NCBI RefSeq assembly: GCF_002803515.1
Contig: NZ_PHQX01000001.1
Location: 496,001-560,000 of the forward strand
Length of the DNA: 64,000 nt
Source: Stenotrophomonas lactitubi
GTDB lineage: Bacteria; Pseudomonadota; Gammaproteobacteria; Xanthomonadales; Xanthomonadaceae
Direction of reading: 5' to 3'
Shown: piece after piece, positions 57,116 to 64,000 of the stretch
Numbering within the stretch: the first letter of the stretch is position 1
Layout of the letters: every line of letters begins with the position of its first letter
Notes under the pieces: generated by a model
What the model was told of the DNA's origin: nothing
Databases searched by the model: none
Seen by the model: only the letters and a program-made list of their open reading frames with translations
Position numbers and translations under genes: made by a program

Positions 57116-58333
57116 TCAGGGCGTGGAAGGTGCGGCCGCGACCACCGGCCGGTCGCGGAACAGCAACAGGAAGGCGACCAGCACGATCAGCGCGACGCCT
57201 GCCGGGAACAGCCAGATCTGCTGCCAGTCCGGTCCCGCCGCCGTGGTGAAGTGCTCCACCACCGCGCCGGACAGGAACGTGCCGATCAACATGCCCACGC
57301 CGTACGTGGCCAGGGTGATGAAGCCCTGCGCGCTGCTGCGCGCGGCCGGGCCGGCATGCGCATCGGTGTAGATCTGGCCGGTGACGAAGAAGAAGTCGTA
57401 GCAGATGCCGTGCAGCACGATGCCGATCACCAGCAGCGAGAAGCCGCCGCCTGCATCGCCAAAGGCGAACATGGCATAACGCACTACCCACGCGGCCATG
57501 CCTACCGCCAGCATCGTCTTCACCCCCAGCCGCACGAACAGGAACGGCATGGCCAGCATCAGCAGGACTTCGGAGACCTGCCCCAGCGACTGCAGGCCCG
57601 CTGCGCCGCGCACACCGAGATCATTGAGGTACGGGTTGGTGAAGTTGTAGTAGAACGCCAGCGGGACGCAGATGGCGATGGACGACAGGAAGAACACCAG
57701 ATACGAGCGTGACTTCAGCAGCCGCAGCGAATCCAGCCCCAGGATCTGTCCCAGCCCGGCATCGCGCTGCTGCGCCAGCGGCGGCGTATGCGGCAGGGTG
57801 AACGCGTACAGACCGAGGGCCAGCGACGCCATCGCCGCCATCCGGAATGTCAGCTCAAGCCGGTGCGCCTGCTCCCAGCCCAACCAGCCGATCAGCACGC
57901 CGGCCACGATCCAGCCGATGCTGCCGGCCACGCGCACCGGGGGGAATTGTTTCTCGGGCGATTGCATGTGCCGCATCGCCACGCTGTTGGCCAACGCCAG
58001 CGTCGGCATGAACAGCAACATGTAGCCCATCACGCAGGCGAAGAACGTGTTGAAGTCCGTCGCCGTGGACGCCAGCCACATCAGCGCCGCGCCGGCCAGG
58101 TGAAGTACCGCGAGGATGCGCTGGGCGGCGAAGTAGCGATCCGCGATCAGGCCGACCAGGAAGGGGGCCACGATGGCGCCGATGGACTGGCTGAGGAAGG
58201 CCGTCGCCACCTGGCTTGCACTGGCCTGCAGCGGGCCTTGGACGAGATAGGTTCCCAGGGTCACGAACCACGCGCCCCAGATGAAGAACTGCAGAAACAT
58301 CATCGCGCCCAAGCGCGACATCGCGTGCGTCAT
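57116..58333 (-). CDS. MFS permease, NupG-like
   Basis: A 405-residue inner-membrane transporter with about 12 hydrophobic segments, starting MSRLGAMMFLQFFIWGAWFVTLGTYL, the pattern of the nucleoside:H+ symporter (NupG/XapB) type. Relatives occur with sugar oxidoreductases and isomerases and are thought to carry sugars. Here it probably imports the oxidised sugar or its breakdown product. 12 bases separate its stop from the oxidoreductase start. Confidence 0.88.
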   Translation of the reverse strand: MTHAMSRLGAMMFLQFFIWGAWFVTLGTYLVQGPLQASASQVATAFLSQSIGAIVAPFLVGLIADRYFAAQRILAVLHLAGAALMWLASTATDFNTFFACVMGYMLLFMPTLALANSVAMRHMQSPEKQFPPVRVAGSIGWIVAGVLIGWLGWEQAHRLELTFRMAAMASLALGLYAFTLPHTPPLAQQRDAGLGQILGLDSLRLLKSRSYLVFFLSSIAICVPLAFYYNFTNPYLNDLGVRGAAGLQSLGQVSEVLLMLAMPFLFVRLGVKTMLAVGMAAWVVRYAMFAFGDAGGGFSLLVIGIVLHGICYDFFFVTGQIYTDAHAGPAARSSAQGFITLATYGVGMLIGTFLSGAVVEHFTTAAGPDWQQIWLFPAGVALIVLVAFLLLFRDRPVVAAAPSTP

Positions 58334-58360
58334 GGCTTGCCCTCCCGGGGCGGTATCGGC

Positions 58361-59413
58361 TCAGATTCCCAGCATGCGGTGCAGTGAAGCGGCGTCCGTG
58401 CCGCTGTCGGCAAAGTCGTCGAAGGCGCGTTCGGTCACGCGGATGATGTGGTCGCGGATGAAAGCGGCTCCTTCCCGTGCACCGTCTTCCGGGTGCTTCA
58501 GGCAGCACTCCCACTCCAGCACTGCCCAGCCGGGGAAGTCGTACTGCGCGAATTTCGAGAAGATCGCCTTGAAGTCGATCTGCCCATCGCCGAGTGAACG
58601 GAACCGGCCTGGACGATCGATCCAGTCCTGGTAGCCGCCATACACGCCACTGCGCGCGCTGGCGTGATATTCCGCATCCTTGACGTGGAAGATGCCGATG
58701 CGCGCGTGGTAGCGGTCGATGAAGCCGAGGTAGTCCATCTGCTGCAGCAGCATATGGCTGGGGTCGTACAGGATCTTCGCGCGGGGATGCTGGTCCACCA
58801 CGTCGAGGAAGCGCTCGAAGGTCGCGCCGTCATGCAGATCCTCACCCGGGTGGATCTCGAAGCACAGGTCCACGCCGCACGCGTCGAACGCATCCAGGAT
58901 GGGGCGCCAGCGGCGGCCGAGTTCGGCGAAGGCTTCTTCCACCAGCCCGGGCGGACGTTGCGGCCAAGGATAGAAATACGGCCAGGCCAGCGCGCCGGAG
59001 AACGTGGCATGCGCCGTCAGCCCCAGGCGCTGGCTGGCCTTGGCGGCCAGCAGCAGCTGCTCCACCGCCCAGGCCTGGCGGGCGGCAGGATCACCGCGTT
59101 TGTCCGGCGGCGCGAATCCGTCGAACAGGCTGTCGTAGGCGGGATGGACGGCGACCAGCTGCCCTTGCAGGTGAGTGGACAGTTCGGTGATCTGCAGGCC
59201 ATGTCCGGTCAGCATGCCGGCGATGTCGTCGCAGTACGTCTGGCTGTGCGCCGCCTCGGCCAGATCGAACAGGTGGGGCGCGCTGGTCGGCACTTGTAGG
59301 CCAGAATAGCCCAGGCCCGCGGCCCATCCGGCCAGCGTGTCCAGCCGATCAAAAGGAGCTGTGTCGCCGATGAACTGCGCCAGGAACAGCGCTGGACCCT
59401 TGAGCGTCTTCAA
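58361..59413 (-). CDS. Cytoplasmic sugar isomerase/epimerase-fold protein
   Basis: A 350-residue xylose-isomerase-like TIM barrel without a signal peptide. Metal/substrate blocks are CFEIHPGEDLHDG, KILYDPSHMLLQQ, GIFHVKDAEYH and VLEWECCLKHPEDG. No ATG is available; the TTG at 59411-59413 is chosen because GAGGGCG precedes it, giving LKTLKGPALFLAQF. A further TTG at 59432-59434 lies inside the operator and is less likely. It is the first gene of the right operon and the third of this fold in the regulon. It likely isomerises or cleaves the imported keto sugar. Confidence 0.85.
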   Translation of the reverse strand: MKTLKGPALFLAQFIGDTAPFDRLDTLAGWAAGLGYSGLQVPTSAPHLFDLAEAAHSQTYCDDIAGMLTGHGLQITELSTHLQGQLVAVHPAYDSLFDGFAPPDKRGDPAARQAWAVEQLLLAAKASQRLGLTAHATFSGALAWPYFYPWPQRPPGLVEEAFAELGRRWRPILDAFDACGVDLCFEIHPGEDLHDGATFERFLDVVDQHPRAKILYDPSHMLLQQMDYLGFIDRYHARIGIFHVKDAEYHASARSGVYGGYQDWIDRPGRFRSLGDGQIDFKAIFSKFAQYDFPGWAVLEWECCLKHPEDGAREGAAFIRDHIIRVTERAFDDFADSGTDAASLHRMLGI

Positions 59414-59429
59414 CGTGATTCGCCCTCGA

Positions 59430-59443
59430 TGCAATCGATTGCA
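59430..59443. promoter_or_regulatory. Operator TGCAATCGATTGCA (right arm)
   Basis: Second exact copy of the palindrome, between the leftward operon (start 17 bases away) and the rightward LacI gene (start 66 bases away), so it could control both and give autoregulation. Confidence 0.8.
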
Positions 59444-59508
59444 TTATCCTAGCAGGGGCTCACGCAGGACCTGTTGTGCACTGCACAGCGGACAGGAGAA
59501 CTAACGCC

Positions 59509-60516
59509 ATGGCCACCATCTACGACATCGCAAAGCACGTTGGCGTCTCTGCCGGCACGGTGTCGCGCGCACTGTCCCGGCCGGACAAAGTCCTGCCGGC
59601 CACCCGCACGCGCATCGAGCAGGCCGCTGCGGCGCTGGGCTATGTTCCCAACACGGTGGCCAGGACGCTCAAGACCCAGCGCAGCGGCAAGATCCTGGTC
59701 ACTGTGCCGGACATTGCCAACCCGTTCTTCGCCCAGATTCTGCAGGGCGCGGAGGACGCGGCGCAGGCCGTCGGCTACGCCGTCCTGCTGGGCGATACCC
59801 AGAACCTGCCCGAGCGCGAGGAGCGTTACGCGCAGATGCTCCGGCGCAACGAGGCCGATGGCCTGATCGTGCTGGGGCATCGCCTGCCGCCGACGGCACG
59901 CGATATCGTCGAGCAACGGGGGGTCGCCGCGCCGGTGGTCAACGGATGTGAGTTCGACCCCGCGCTGGGCATTCCCAGCGTCCACATCGACAACGCCGCC
60001 GCCGCGCGCGCGGTGATGGAACATCTGTACGGCCTGGGGCATGAGCGGATCGCCGTGGTAGGCGGGCCGCCCGACAATCCGCTGCACACGCAGCGACTGG
60101 AAGGGGTTCGCGCCGCCGGAAGGGCGCGTGGCCGCCTGCGCCACCTCAGCATCGTGCCGGGTGACTTTTCGGTGGAGTCCGGCCATGCGGCCGCGATGGC
60201 GCTGTTGGCCGTCGCGCCGGCGCCCACCGCGATCTTCTGCTTCAGCGACCAGATGGCGCTGGGCACCCTGGCAGCCTGCCGGGATCTGGGCATCCGCGTG
60301 CCGGATGACGTCTCCATCGTCGGCTTCGATGACCTGGCCTCATCACGTTACCTGACGCCTCCGTTGACGACCATCAGGCAGCCGATGCGGGAGATCGGCG
60401 AGCGCGCAGTCAACCTGCTGCTCGCCATCATCGAACAGGTCGATGTGCCACGTCAGCAGACGCTGGAGTTCAGTCTGATGGTGCGGGGCTCGACGGCGTC
60501 GCCCAGACGAAGCTGA
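59509..60516 (+). CDS. LacI-family regulator of the 3-keto-sugar regulon (probable)
   Basis: A 335-residue LacI-type repressor. The helix-turn-helix is TIYDIAKHVGVSAGTVSRALS, the hinge is NTVARTLKTQRSG, and the ligand-binding domain runs from ILVTVPDIANPFFAQIL to GFDDLASSRYLTPPLTTIRQ. The ATG at 59509 has CAGGAGAA upstream. Position next to one of only two copies of TGCAATCGATTGCA in the window makes it the best candidate to bind both. The inducer is unknown. Confidence 0.93.
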   Translation: MATIYDIAKHVGVSAGTVSRALSRPDKVLPATRTRIEQAAAALGYVPNTVARTLKTQRSGKILVTVPDIANPFFAQILQGAEDAAQAVGYAVLLGDTQNLPEREERYAQMLRRNEADGLIVLGHRLPPTARDIVEQRGVAAPVVNGCEFDPALGIPSVHIDNAAAARAVMEHLYGLGHERIAVVGGPPDNPLHTQRLEGVRAAGRARGRLRHLSIVPGDFSVESGHAAAMALLAVAPAPTAIFCFSDQMALGTLAACRDLGIRVPDDVSIVGFDDLASSRYLTPPLTTIRQPMREIGERAVNLLLAIIEQVDVPRQQTLEFSLMVRGSTASPRRS

Positions 60517-60556
60517 GCGCAACGGCGGGGTGGCGTGATGCCGCGCTTTCCCCGCC

Positions 60557-60949
60557 TCAGGGCTTGCCGCGCTTTGCGTCCACGCTATAGCGCCCTGGCC
60601 CGCTGCACGCCAGCAGCAGGAAGCCGCCGGCGATGGCCAGATTCTTCAGGAACATGATCTGCTGCACCGGGTCGGCCAGCTGGTGGTGGAAGATGAAGGC
60701 CGTGACCAGGCTGAAGGCGGCCAGCACCGCTGCCACTGCCCGGGTCTGGAAGCCGAACAGGATGCACAGGGCCGTGCCGATCTCGAACAGGATGGTGGGC
60801 CACAGCAGGATGCCGGGAAGACCCATCGCCGCCATGTAGCCCTGTGTTGCCGCCGGGTCGGACAGCTTGCCCAGGCCGGATACCAGGAACAGCAGCATCA
60901 GCAACACACGGGCGGCCAGCTTCGCAAGAGAGTGAAGTGATGTGTTCAC
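60557..60949 (-). CDS. DoxX-family membrane protein
   Basis: A 130-residue protein with four hydrophobic segments: AARVLLMLLFLVSGLGKL, YMAAMGLPGILLWPTILFEIG, FQTRAVAAVLAAFSLVTAFIF and IMFLKNLAIAGGFLLLAC. RVLLMLLFLVSGLGKLSDPAATQGYMAA and FLKNLAIAGGFLLLA are DoxX/YphA signatures. Members take part in respiratory or redox processes, with no specific role known here. The 220 bases between its start and the next gene (60950-61172) show nothing I can identify beyond probable promoters. Confidence 0.88.
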   Translation of the reverse strand: MNTSLHSLAKLAARVLLMLLFLVSGLGKLSDPAATQGYMAAMGLPGILLWPTILFEIGTALCILFGFQTRAVAAVLAAFSLVTAFIFHHQLADPVQQIMFLKNLAIAGGFLLLACSGPGRYSVDAKRGKP

Positions 60950-61172
60950 GGCAACGTCCTCAGGGTGGGCAGCGTGGATGGAGGTCGAGAACCTGTGCGG
61001 GCATCGAAGCCCATCACGAGTGAAGTCGGTGTTGAGACCAACAGCTCCGGCATCCTGCGGGACAGGTCCTTCGATTCATATCCCACACGCATGAGTGATA
61101 TCCAGCTGATGCTCTGTTTCCATCAGTGCGCGGCCGTTAGCGTGGGGGCTCGTCGAATGAGCACGTGCCCCG

Positions 61173-62261
61173 ATGCCAGCCAGAGCTACCTTCCGCACCC
61201 TTCTTCCGCGCACAGGCATGCTGGTCGCCCTGTTGGCCGTAGCCAGCCTTGCATCGGCGGCAGTACCGCAGCCGCTGCAGATACAGCAGCAGGGCAGCCT
61301 GCTTGCCGGCGGTTCGGTCGCCACTGCGCCGGGTACGTTCGATCCGTACCGGCCGCTGCTGCCTGAAGGTCAGACCTTCCATGGCGACCATGTCTATGCG
61401 TTCTACCAGATACCGGTAAATGCCCGGCCATTGCCGATCGTGATGCTGCACGGTGCGGGTCAGTCGTCCAGGAGCTGGGAAACCACGGCCGATGGGCGCG
61501 AAGGTTTCCAGAACCTCTTCCTGCGCCGGCGCTTTGCGACCTACCTGCTGGACCAGCCCCGGCGCGGAAAGGCCGGCAGGAGCATGGTCGAGCAGACCAT
61601 CAAGCCATTGGCCGATGAGCAGTTGTGGTTCAACCAGTTCCGCATCGGCGTATGGCCCGACGCGTTCGCGGGCAGCCAGTTCCCGCCTGGCGGAGTCGCC
61701 CGCGAGCAGTTCTTCCGCTCCATGACGCCCAATACCGGGCCCTACGACAGCGCGGTTGTCGCCCAGGGGATCTCCGCGCTGCTGGACAAGACAGGCCCAG
61801 CGATCCTGTTCACCCATTCGCAGGGCGGTGGGCCCGGTTGGCTTGCCGCGATCAGCAACCCCGGCGTGCGCGCCATCGTTGCGTTCGAGCCAGGCAGCGA
61901 TTTCGTGTTCCCCGAAGGCGAAGCACCGGCACCCATCACCAGCGCATTCGACACGCTTGTGCCACGCGTCGTTGCGCAGGACCAGTTCGATGCGCTGACC
62001 CGCATTCCGATCCTGATCTTCTACGGCGACAACATACCCGCCGACCCCGTGAGGCTGCCGGCCCAGGACAGCTGGCGGGCACGGCTGCAGATGGCGCGGC
62101 TGTGGCGGGACGCCGTCAACCGCCATGGTGGCGACGTGCGGCTCATCCATCTGCCGGAGATCGGCATCAAGGGCAACAGCCACTTCATCTTCTCCGACCT
62201 CAACAACATCGAGATCGCCGATCTCGTATCGACATTCCTTGCCGACAAGCACCTGGATTGA
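61173..62261 (+). CDS. Exported alpha/beta hydrolase
   Basis: A 362-residue protein with a signal peptide (LLPRTGMLVALLAVASLASA). The oxyanion block is IVMLHGAGQSSRSWE and the serine nucleophile elbow is FTHSQGGGPG; an acid in IFYGDNIPADP and a histidine in GNSHFIF complete the probable triad. It should act in the periplasm on an ester-like compound. Start ATG 61173. First gene of a row of exported enzymes read rightwards. Confidence 0.85.
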   Translation: MPARATFRTLLPRTGMLVALLAVASLASAAVPQPLQIQQQGSLLAGGSVATAPGTFDPYRPLLPEGQTFHGDHVYAFYQIPVNARPLPIVMLHGAGQSSRSWETTADGREGFQNLFLRRRFATYLLDQPRRGKAGRSMVEQTIKPLADEQLWFNQFRIGVWPDAFAGSQFPPGGVAREQFFRSMTPNTGPYDSAVVAQGISALLDKTGPAILFTHSQGGGPGWLAAISNPGVRAIVAFEPGSDFVFPEGEAPAPITSAFDTLVPRVVAQDQFDALTRIPILIFYGDNIPADPVRLPAQDSWRARLQMARLWRDAVNRHGGDVRLIHLPEIGIKGNSHFIFSDLNNIEIADLVSTFLADKHLD

Positions 62262-62273
62262 AGGGAGACATCC

Positions 62274-63329
62274 ATGAAGCGAAATGCCCTCCACGCCACC
62301 CTGCTGGCCATCGCGATCGGACTGGGCGTGGGCAAAGCGCAGGCGGCCGATTACCGTGAGAACCCGTATACGTTGGCCTATGAAGGGGCCATCACCGGCA
62401 ACGTCGCCGGTGAGGTGAACATCCATCCGGTGTCGTACACGCTCAATGGCCTGCGGATCGCCGCCAACGTCTACACGCCGCCCAACTACGCACCCGGCAG
62501 CAAATACCCGGCAGTCGTGGTGGCGCACCCCAATGGCGGGGTCAAGGAACAGGTTGCCGGCCTGTATGCCCAGCGGCTGGCCGCGGAGGGGTACATCACC
62601 ATCACCGCCGATGCGGCCTACCAGGGGGCCAGCGGCGGTCAGCCACGCAACGTGGACAAGCCCGCCTTCCGCATCGAGGACATCCACGGCATGGCGGACT
62701 ACATCACCCGCTATCCGGGCGTCGACACCACGCGGCTGGGACTGCTGGGCATCTGCGGCGGAGGTGGCTACTCGCTGGCTGCGGCGCAGACCGACAAGCG
62801 CTTCAGGGCGGTGGCAACGATCAGCATGTTCAACTCGGGGCGTGTCCGCCGCAATGGTTATGTGGACTCGCAACTGCAGACGATCCAGCAGCGCCTTCAA
62901 CAGGCATCCGCCGCACGCGCGCAGGAAGCTGCCGGTGGCCAAGTGCTGTACTCGGGCGACGCCAACCTGACCGATGAGCAGATCGCCAGCCTGCCTTTCG
63001 ATCTCTACCGGCAGGGATATGAGTATTACTGGAAGACGCACGCTCATCCGGGCTCCACCTTCAAGTACACCACCAGCAGCCTGCTGGACCTGATGCGCTG
63101 GGATGCGACCGACCAGATCGAACTGATCGACCAGCCGCTGCTGATGATCGCCGGCAGCAAGGCCGACAGCCGCTACATGACCGAGGACGCGTTCGCCAAA
63201 GCGACAGGGACCAAAGACAAGGAGCTGTTCACCCTGGAAGGTGCCACCCACATCGAAACCTACTGGGTGCCGCGGCATGTGGATGCGGCGGTGGCCAAGC
63301 TGACGACTTTCTATGGACGCACGTTGTGA
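62274..63329 (+). CDS. Exported alpha/beta hydrolase with cysteine nucleophile
   Basis: A 351-residue protein with a signal peptide (MKRNALHATLLAIAIGLGVGKAQA). The core is AVVVAHPNGGVKEQ, ITADAAYQGASGG, the nucleophile elbow LLGICGGGGYSLA with cysteine instead of serine, MIAGSKADSRYM and GATHIETYWVP. The cysteine places it near dienelactone hydrolases and YcjY-like proteins. It follows the previous gene after 12 bases, with AAGGGAGA as ribosome-binding site, and is probably in the same operon. Substrate unknown. Confidence 0.85.
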   Translation: MKRNALHATLLAIAIGLGVGKAQAADYRENPYTLAYEGAITGNVAGEVNIHPVSYTLNGLRIAANVYTPPNYAPGSKYPAVVVAHPNGGVKEQVAGLYAQRLAAEGYITITADAAYQGASGGQPRNVDKPAFRIEDIHGMADYITRYPGVDTTRLGLLGICGGGGYSLAAAQTDKRFRAVATISMFNSGRVRRNGYVDSQLQTIQQRLQQASAARAQEAAGGQVLYSGDANLTDEQIASLPFDLYRQGYEYYWKTHAHPGSTFKYTTSSLLDLMRWDATDQIELIDQPLLMIAGSKADSRYMTEDAFAKATGTKDKELFTLEGATHIETYWVPRHVDAAVAKLTTFYGRTL

Positions 63330-63383
63330 TCGACCGTGCCCGTCCGGGCGGCGACAAACAGAACGATCTGCATTGAGGACTTC

Positions 63384-63857
63384 ATGATGACCAGAACACT
63401 GTTGGGCATTGCACTGGGTGTCGCCGCGCCCTTGGCGCAGGGCGCCGAAGCAGACACGCAGCAGATCGTGCGTGGTGGCACGCAGGCTTCCACCGCAGGT
63501 CCAGCCGAGTACTTCACCGGCAAGGTCCGCGTTGATCCGTTGTTCCCGGCCGAAGCGGGCATTCCTGCATCGGCGGCCTATGTGACGTTCGACGCCGGCG
63601 CGCGATCGGCGTGGCATACGCATCCCGCCGGGCAACGGCTGGTGGTGGTGTCCGGTGTCGGCCTGACCCAGCAATGGGGCAAGCCGGTGCAGGAGATCCG
63701 ACCGGGGGATGTGGTGGTCTGTCCGCCGGGAGTGAAGCACTGGCATGGCGCATCGGCGAGCAGTGCGATGACTCATCTGGCGGTGAGCGGCACGGTGGAT
63801 GGCAAGACCGTGCACTGGATGGAGAAGGTCAGTGATGACGCTTACAACGCCCGTTAG
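63384..63857 (+). CDS. Exported cupin-domain protein
   Basis: A 157-residue protein with a signal peptide ([22 protein letters not shown]). The cupin motifs are [19 protein letters not shown] and [19 protein letters not shown], giving metal ligands at His, His, (Gln/Glu) and His. Such proteins next to carboxymuconolactone decarboxylase-like genes are annotated as mandelonitrile-lyase-like cupins. ATG 63384 (or 63387) follows TTGAGGAC. Part of the exported enzyme row. Confidence 0.85.
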   Translation: MMTRTLLGIALGVAAPLAQGAEADTQQIVRGGTQASTAGPAEYFTGKVRVDPLFPAEAGIPASAAYVTFDAGARSAWHTHPAGQRLVVVSGVGLTQQWGKPVQEIRPGDVVVCPPGVKHWHGASASSAMTHLAVSGTVDGKTVHWMEKVSDDAYNAR

Positions 63858-64000
63858 CCGGCGACGATGCGGCTGGGTTGCTGCCGGCATCTGCATGGCG
63901 GCCCTGACCATGCCACATGCCTACGCCCATCCGCCGCAGGAGACACGCGCCATGAGCAACACCCACGCCGACGCACAGCAGCTATCGGCCCGACAGCAGT
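63835..64000 (+). CDS. Probable carboxymuconolactone decarboxylase-like protein (5' end only)
   Basis: An open frame starts at ATG 63835, overlapping the cupin gene by 23 bases, and runs off the right edge after 55 codons. A signal peptide is visible (RRCGWVAAGICMAALTMPHAYA), then HADAQQLSARQQ, which resembles the beginning of exported carboxymuconolactone decarboxylase/AhpD-like proteins (LSxRQQAIVPIAA). The family domain itself lies outside the window, so this is a guess from the short start and the gene order. Confidence 0.5.
   Translation, partial: MTLTTPVSRRRCGWVAAGICMAALTMPHAYAHPPQETRAMSNTHADAQQLSARQQ

Noticed and set aside
61137..63911. 924-codon antisense open frame over the exported hydrolases
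   Set aside because: The plus-strand genes have signal peptides and catalytic motifs; the antisense product has none.

Overview
The window is high-GC chromosomal DNA of a Xanthomonadaceae bacterium, most likely a Stenotrophomonas of the S. maltophilia group. Supporting signs are the fused aspartate kinase/diaminopimelate decarboxylase gene, the MurL/MurD2 route to D-glutamate in peptidoglycan, and many GTAG-headed palindromic repeats of the SMAG type known from S. maltophilia. No rRNA, tRNA or CRISPR array was found. All assignments come from reading the sequence; no database search was run.

Layout. 1-416 is the end of a GNAT acetyltransferase. 0.4-1.8 kb holds a small exported/membrane protein and a REP-associated transposase (RAYT) flanked by GGGGTCAGA palindromes. 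1.8-7.2 kb is the suf iron-sulfur operon (sufR-B-C-D-S), read leftwards from a promoter whose -10 lies in a palindrome. 7.3-13.7 kb is housekeeping: a SET-domain protein, a PfpI-like protein, small lipoproteins, an HU-like protein with a histone H1-like tail, OsmC and two tandem PhzF paralogs. 13.7-19.2 kb carries lysAC, murL and murD2, which feed lysine/DAP and peptidoglycan synthesis. 19.3-21.9 kb has a SMI1/KNR4 protein, a secreted dienelactone hydrolase and ispB.

21.9-35.0 kb is a maltose/alpha-glucan locus: GH13_23 alpha-glucosidase, TonB receptor, GH97 alpha-glucosidase, a six-hairpin glycosidase-like protein, a sugar MFS transporter and a periplasmic GH13 alpha-amylase. The 15-mer TGAATACGTATGCAG lies before each of its transcription units and is the likely operator of a LacI-type repressor, perhaps the one at 45.5-46.5 kb. 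A 0.4-kb tandem array of SMAG units lies inside this locus.

35.1-47.8 kb contains an SseB-like protein, two acetyltransferases, an ABC ATPase paired with an ABC permease/M1 aminopeptidase fusion, a KaiC-like ATPase overlapping a hybrid histidine kinase, a LacI regulator, a stand-alone EF-Tu domain-3-like protein and ssb.

47.9-50.2 kb is an AT-richer single-gene insertion: a 779-residue protein with a cold-shock-like N-terminus, a PD-(D/E)xK-like nuclease signature and a C-terminal zinc cluster. This is the best candidate for something undescribed, possibly defence. A probable decayed gene end lies just upstream of it.

50.7-60.5 kb is a two-armed convergent regulon with the exact palindrome TGCAATCGATTGCA at both outer ends and a LacI gene at the right. 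Its genes (GMC dehydrogenase with small subunit, cytochrome c, DUF1080 protein, three sugar-isomerase-fold proteins, Gfo/Idh oxidoreductase, NupG-like permease) fit breakdown of glycosides through 3-keto intermediates. 60.5-64.0 kb ends with a DoxX protein and a row of exported hydrolases, a cupin and the start of a probable carboxymuconolactone decarboxylase-like protein.
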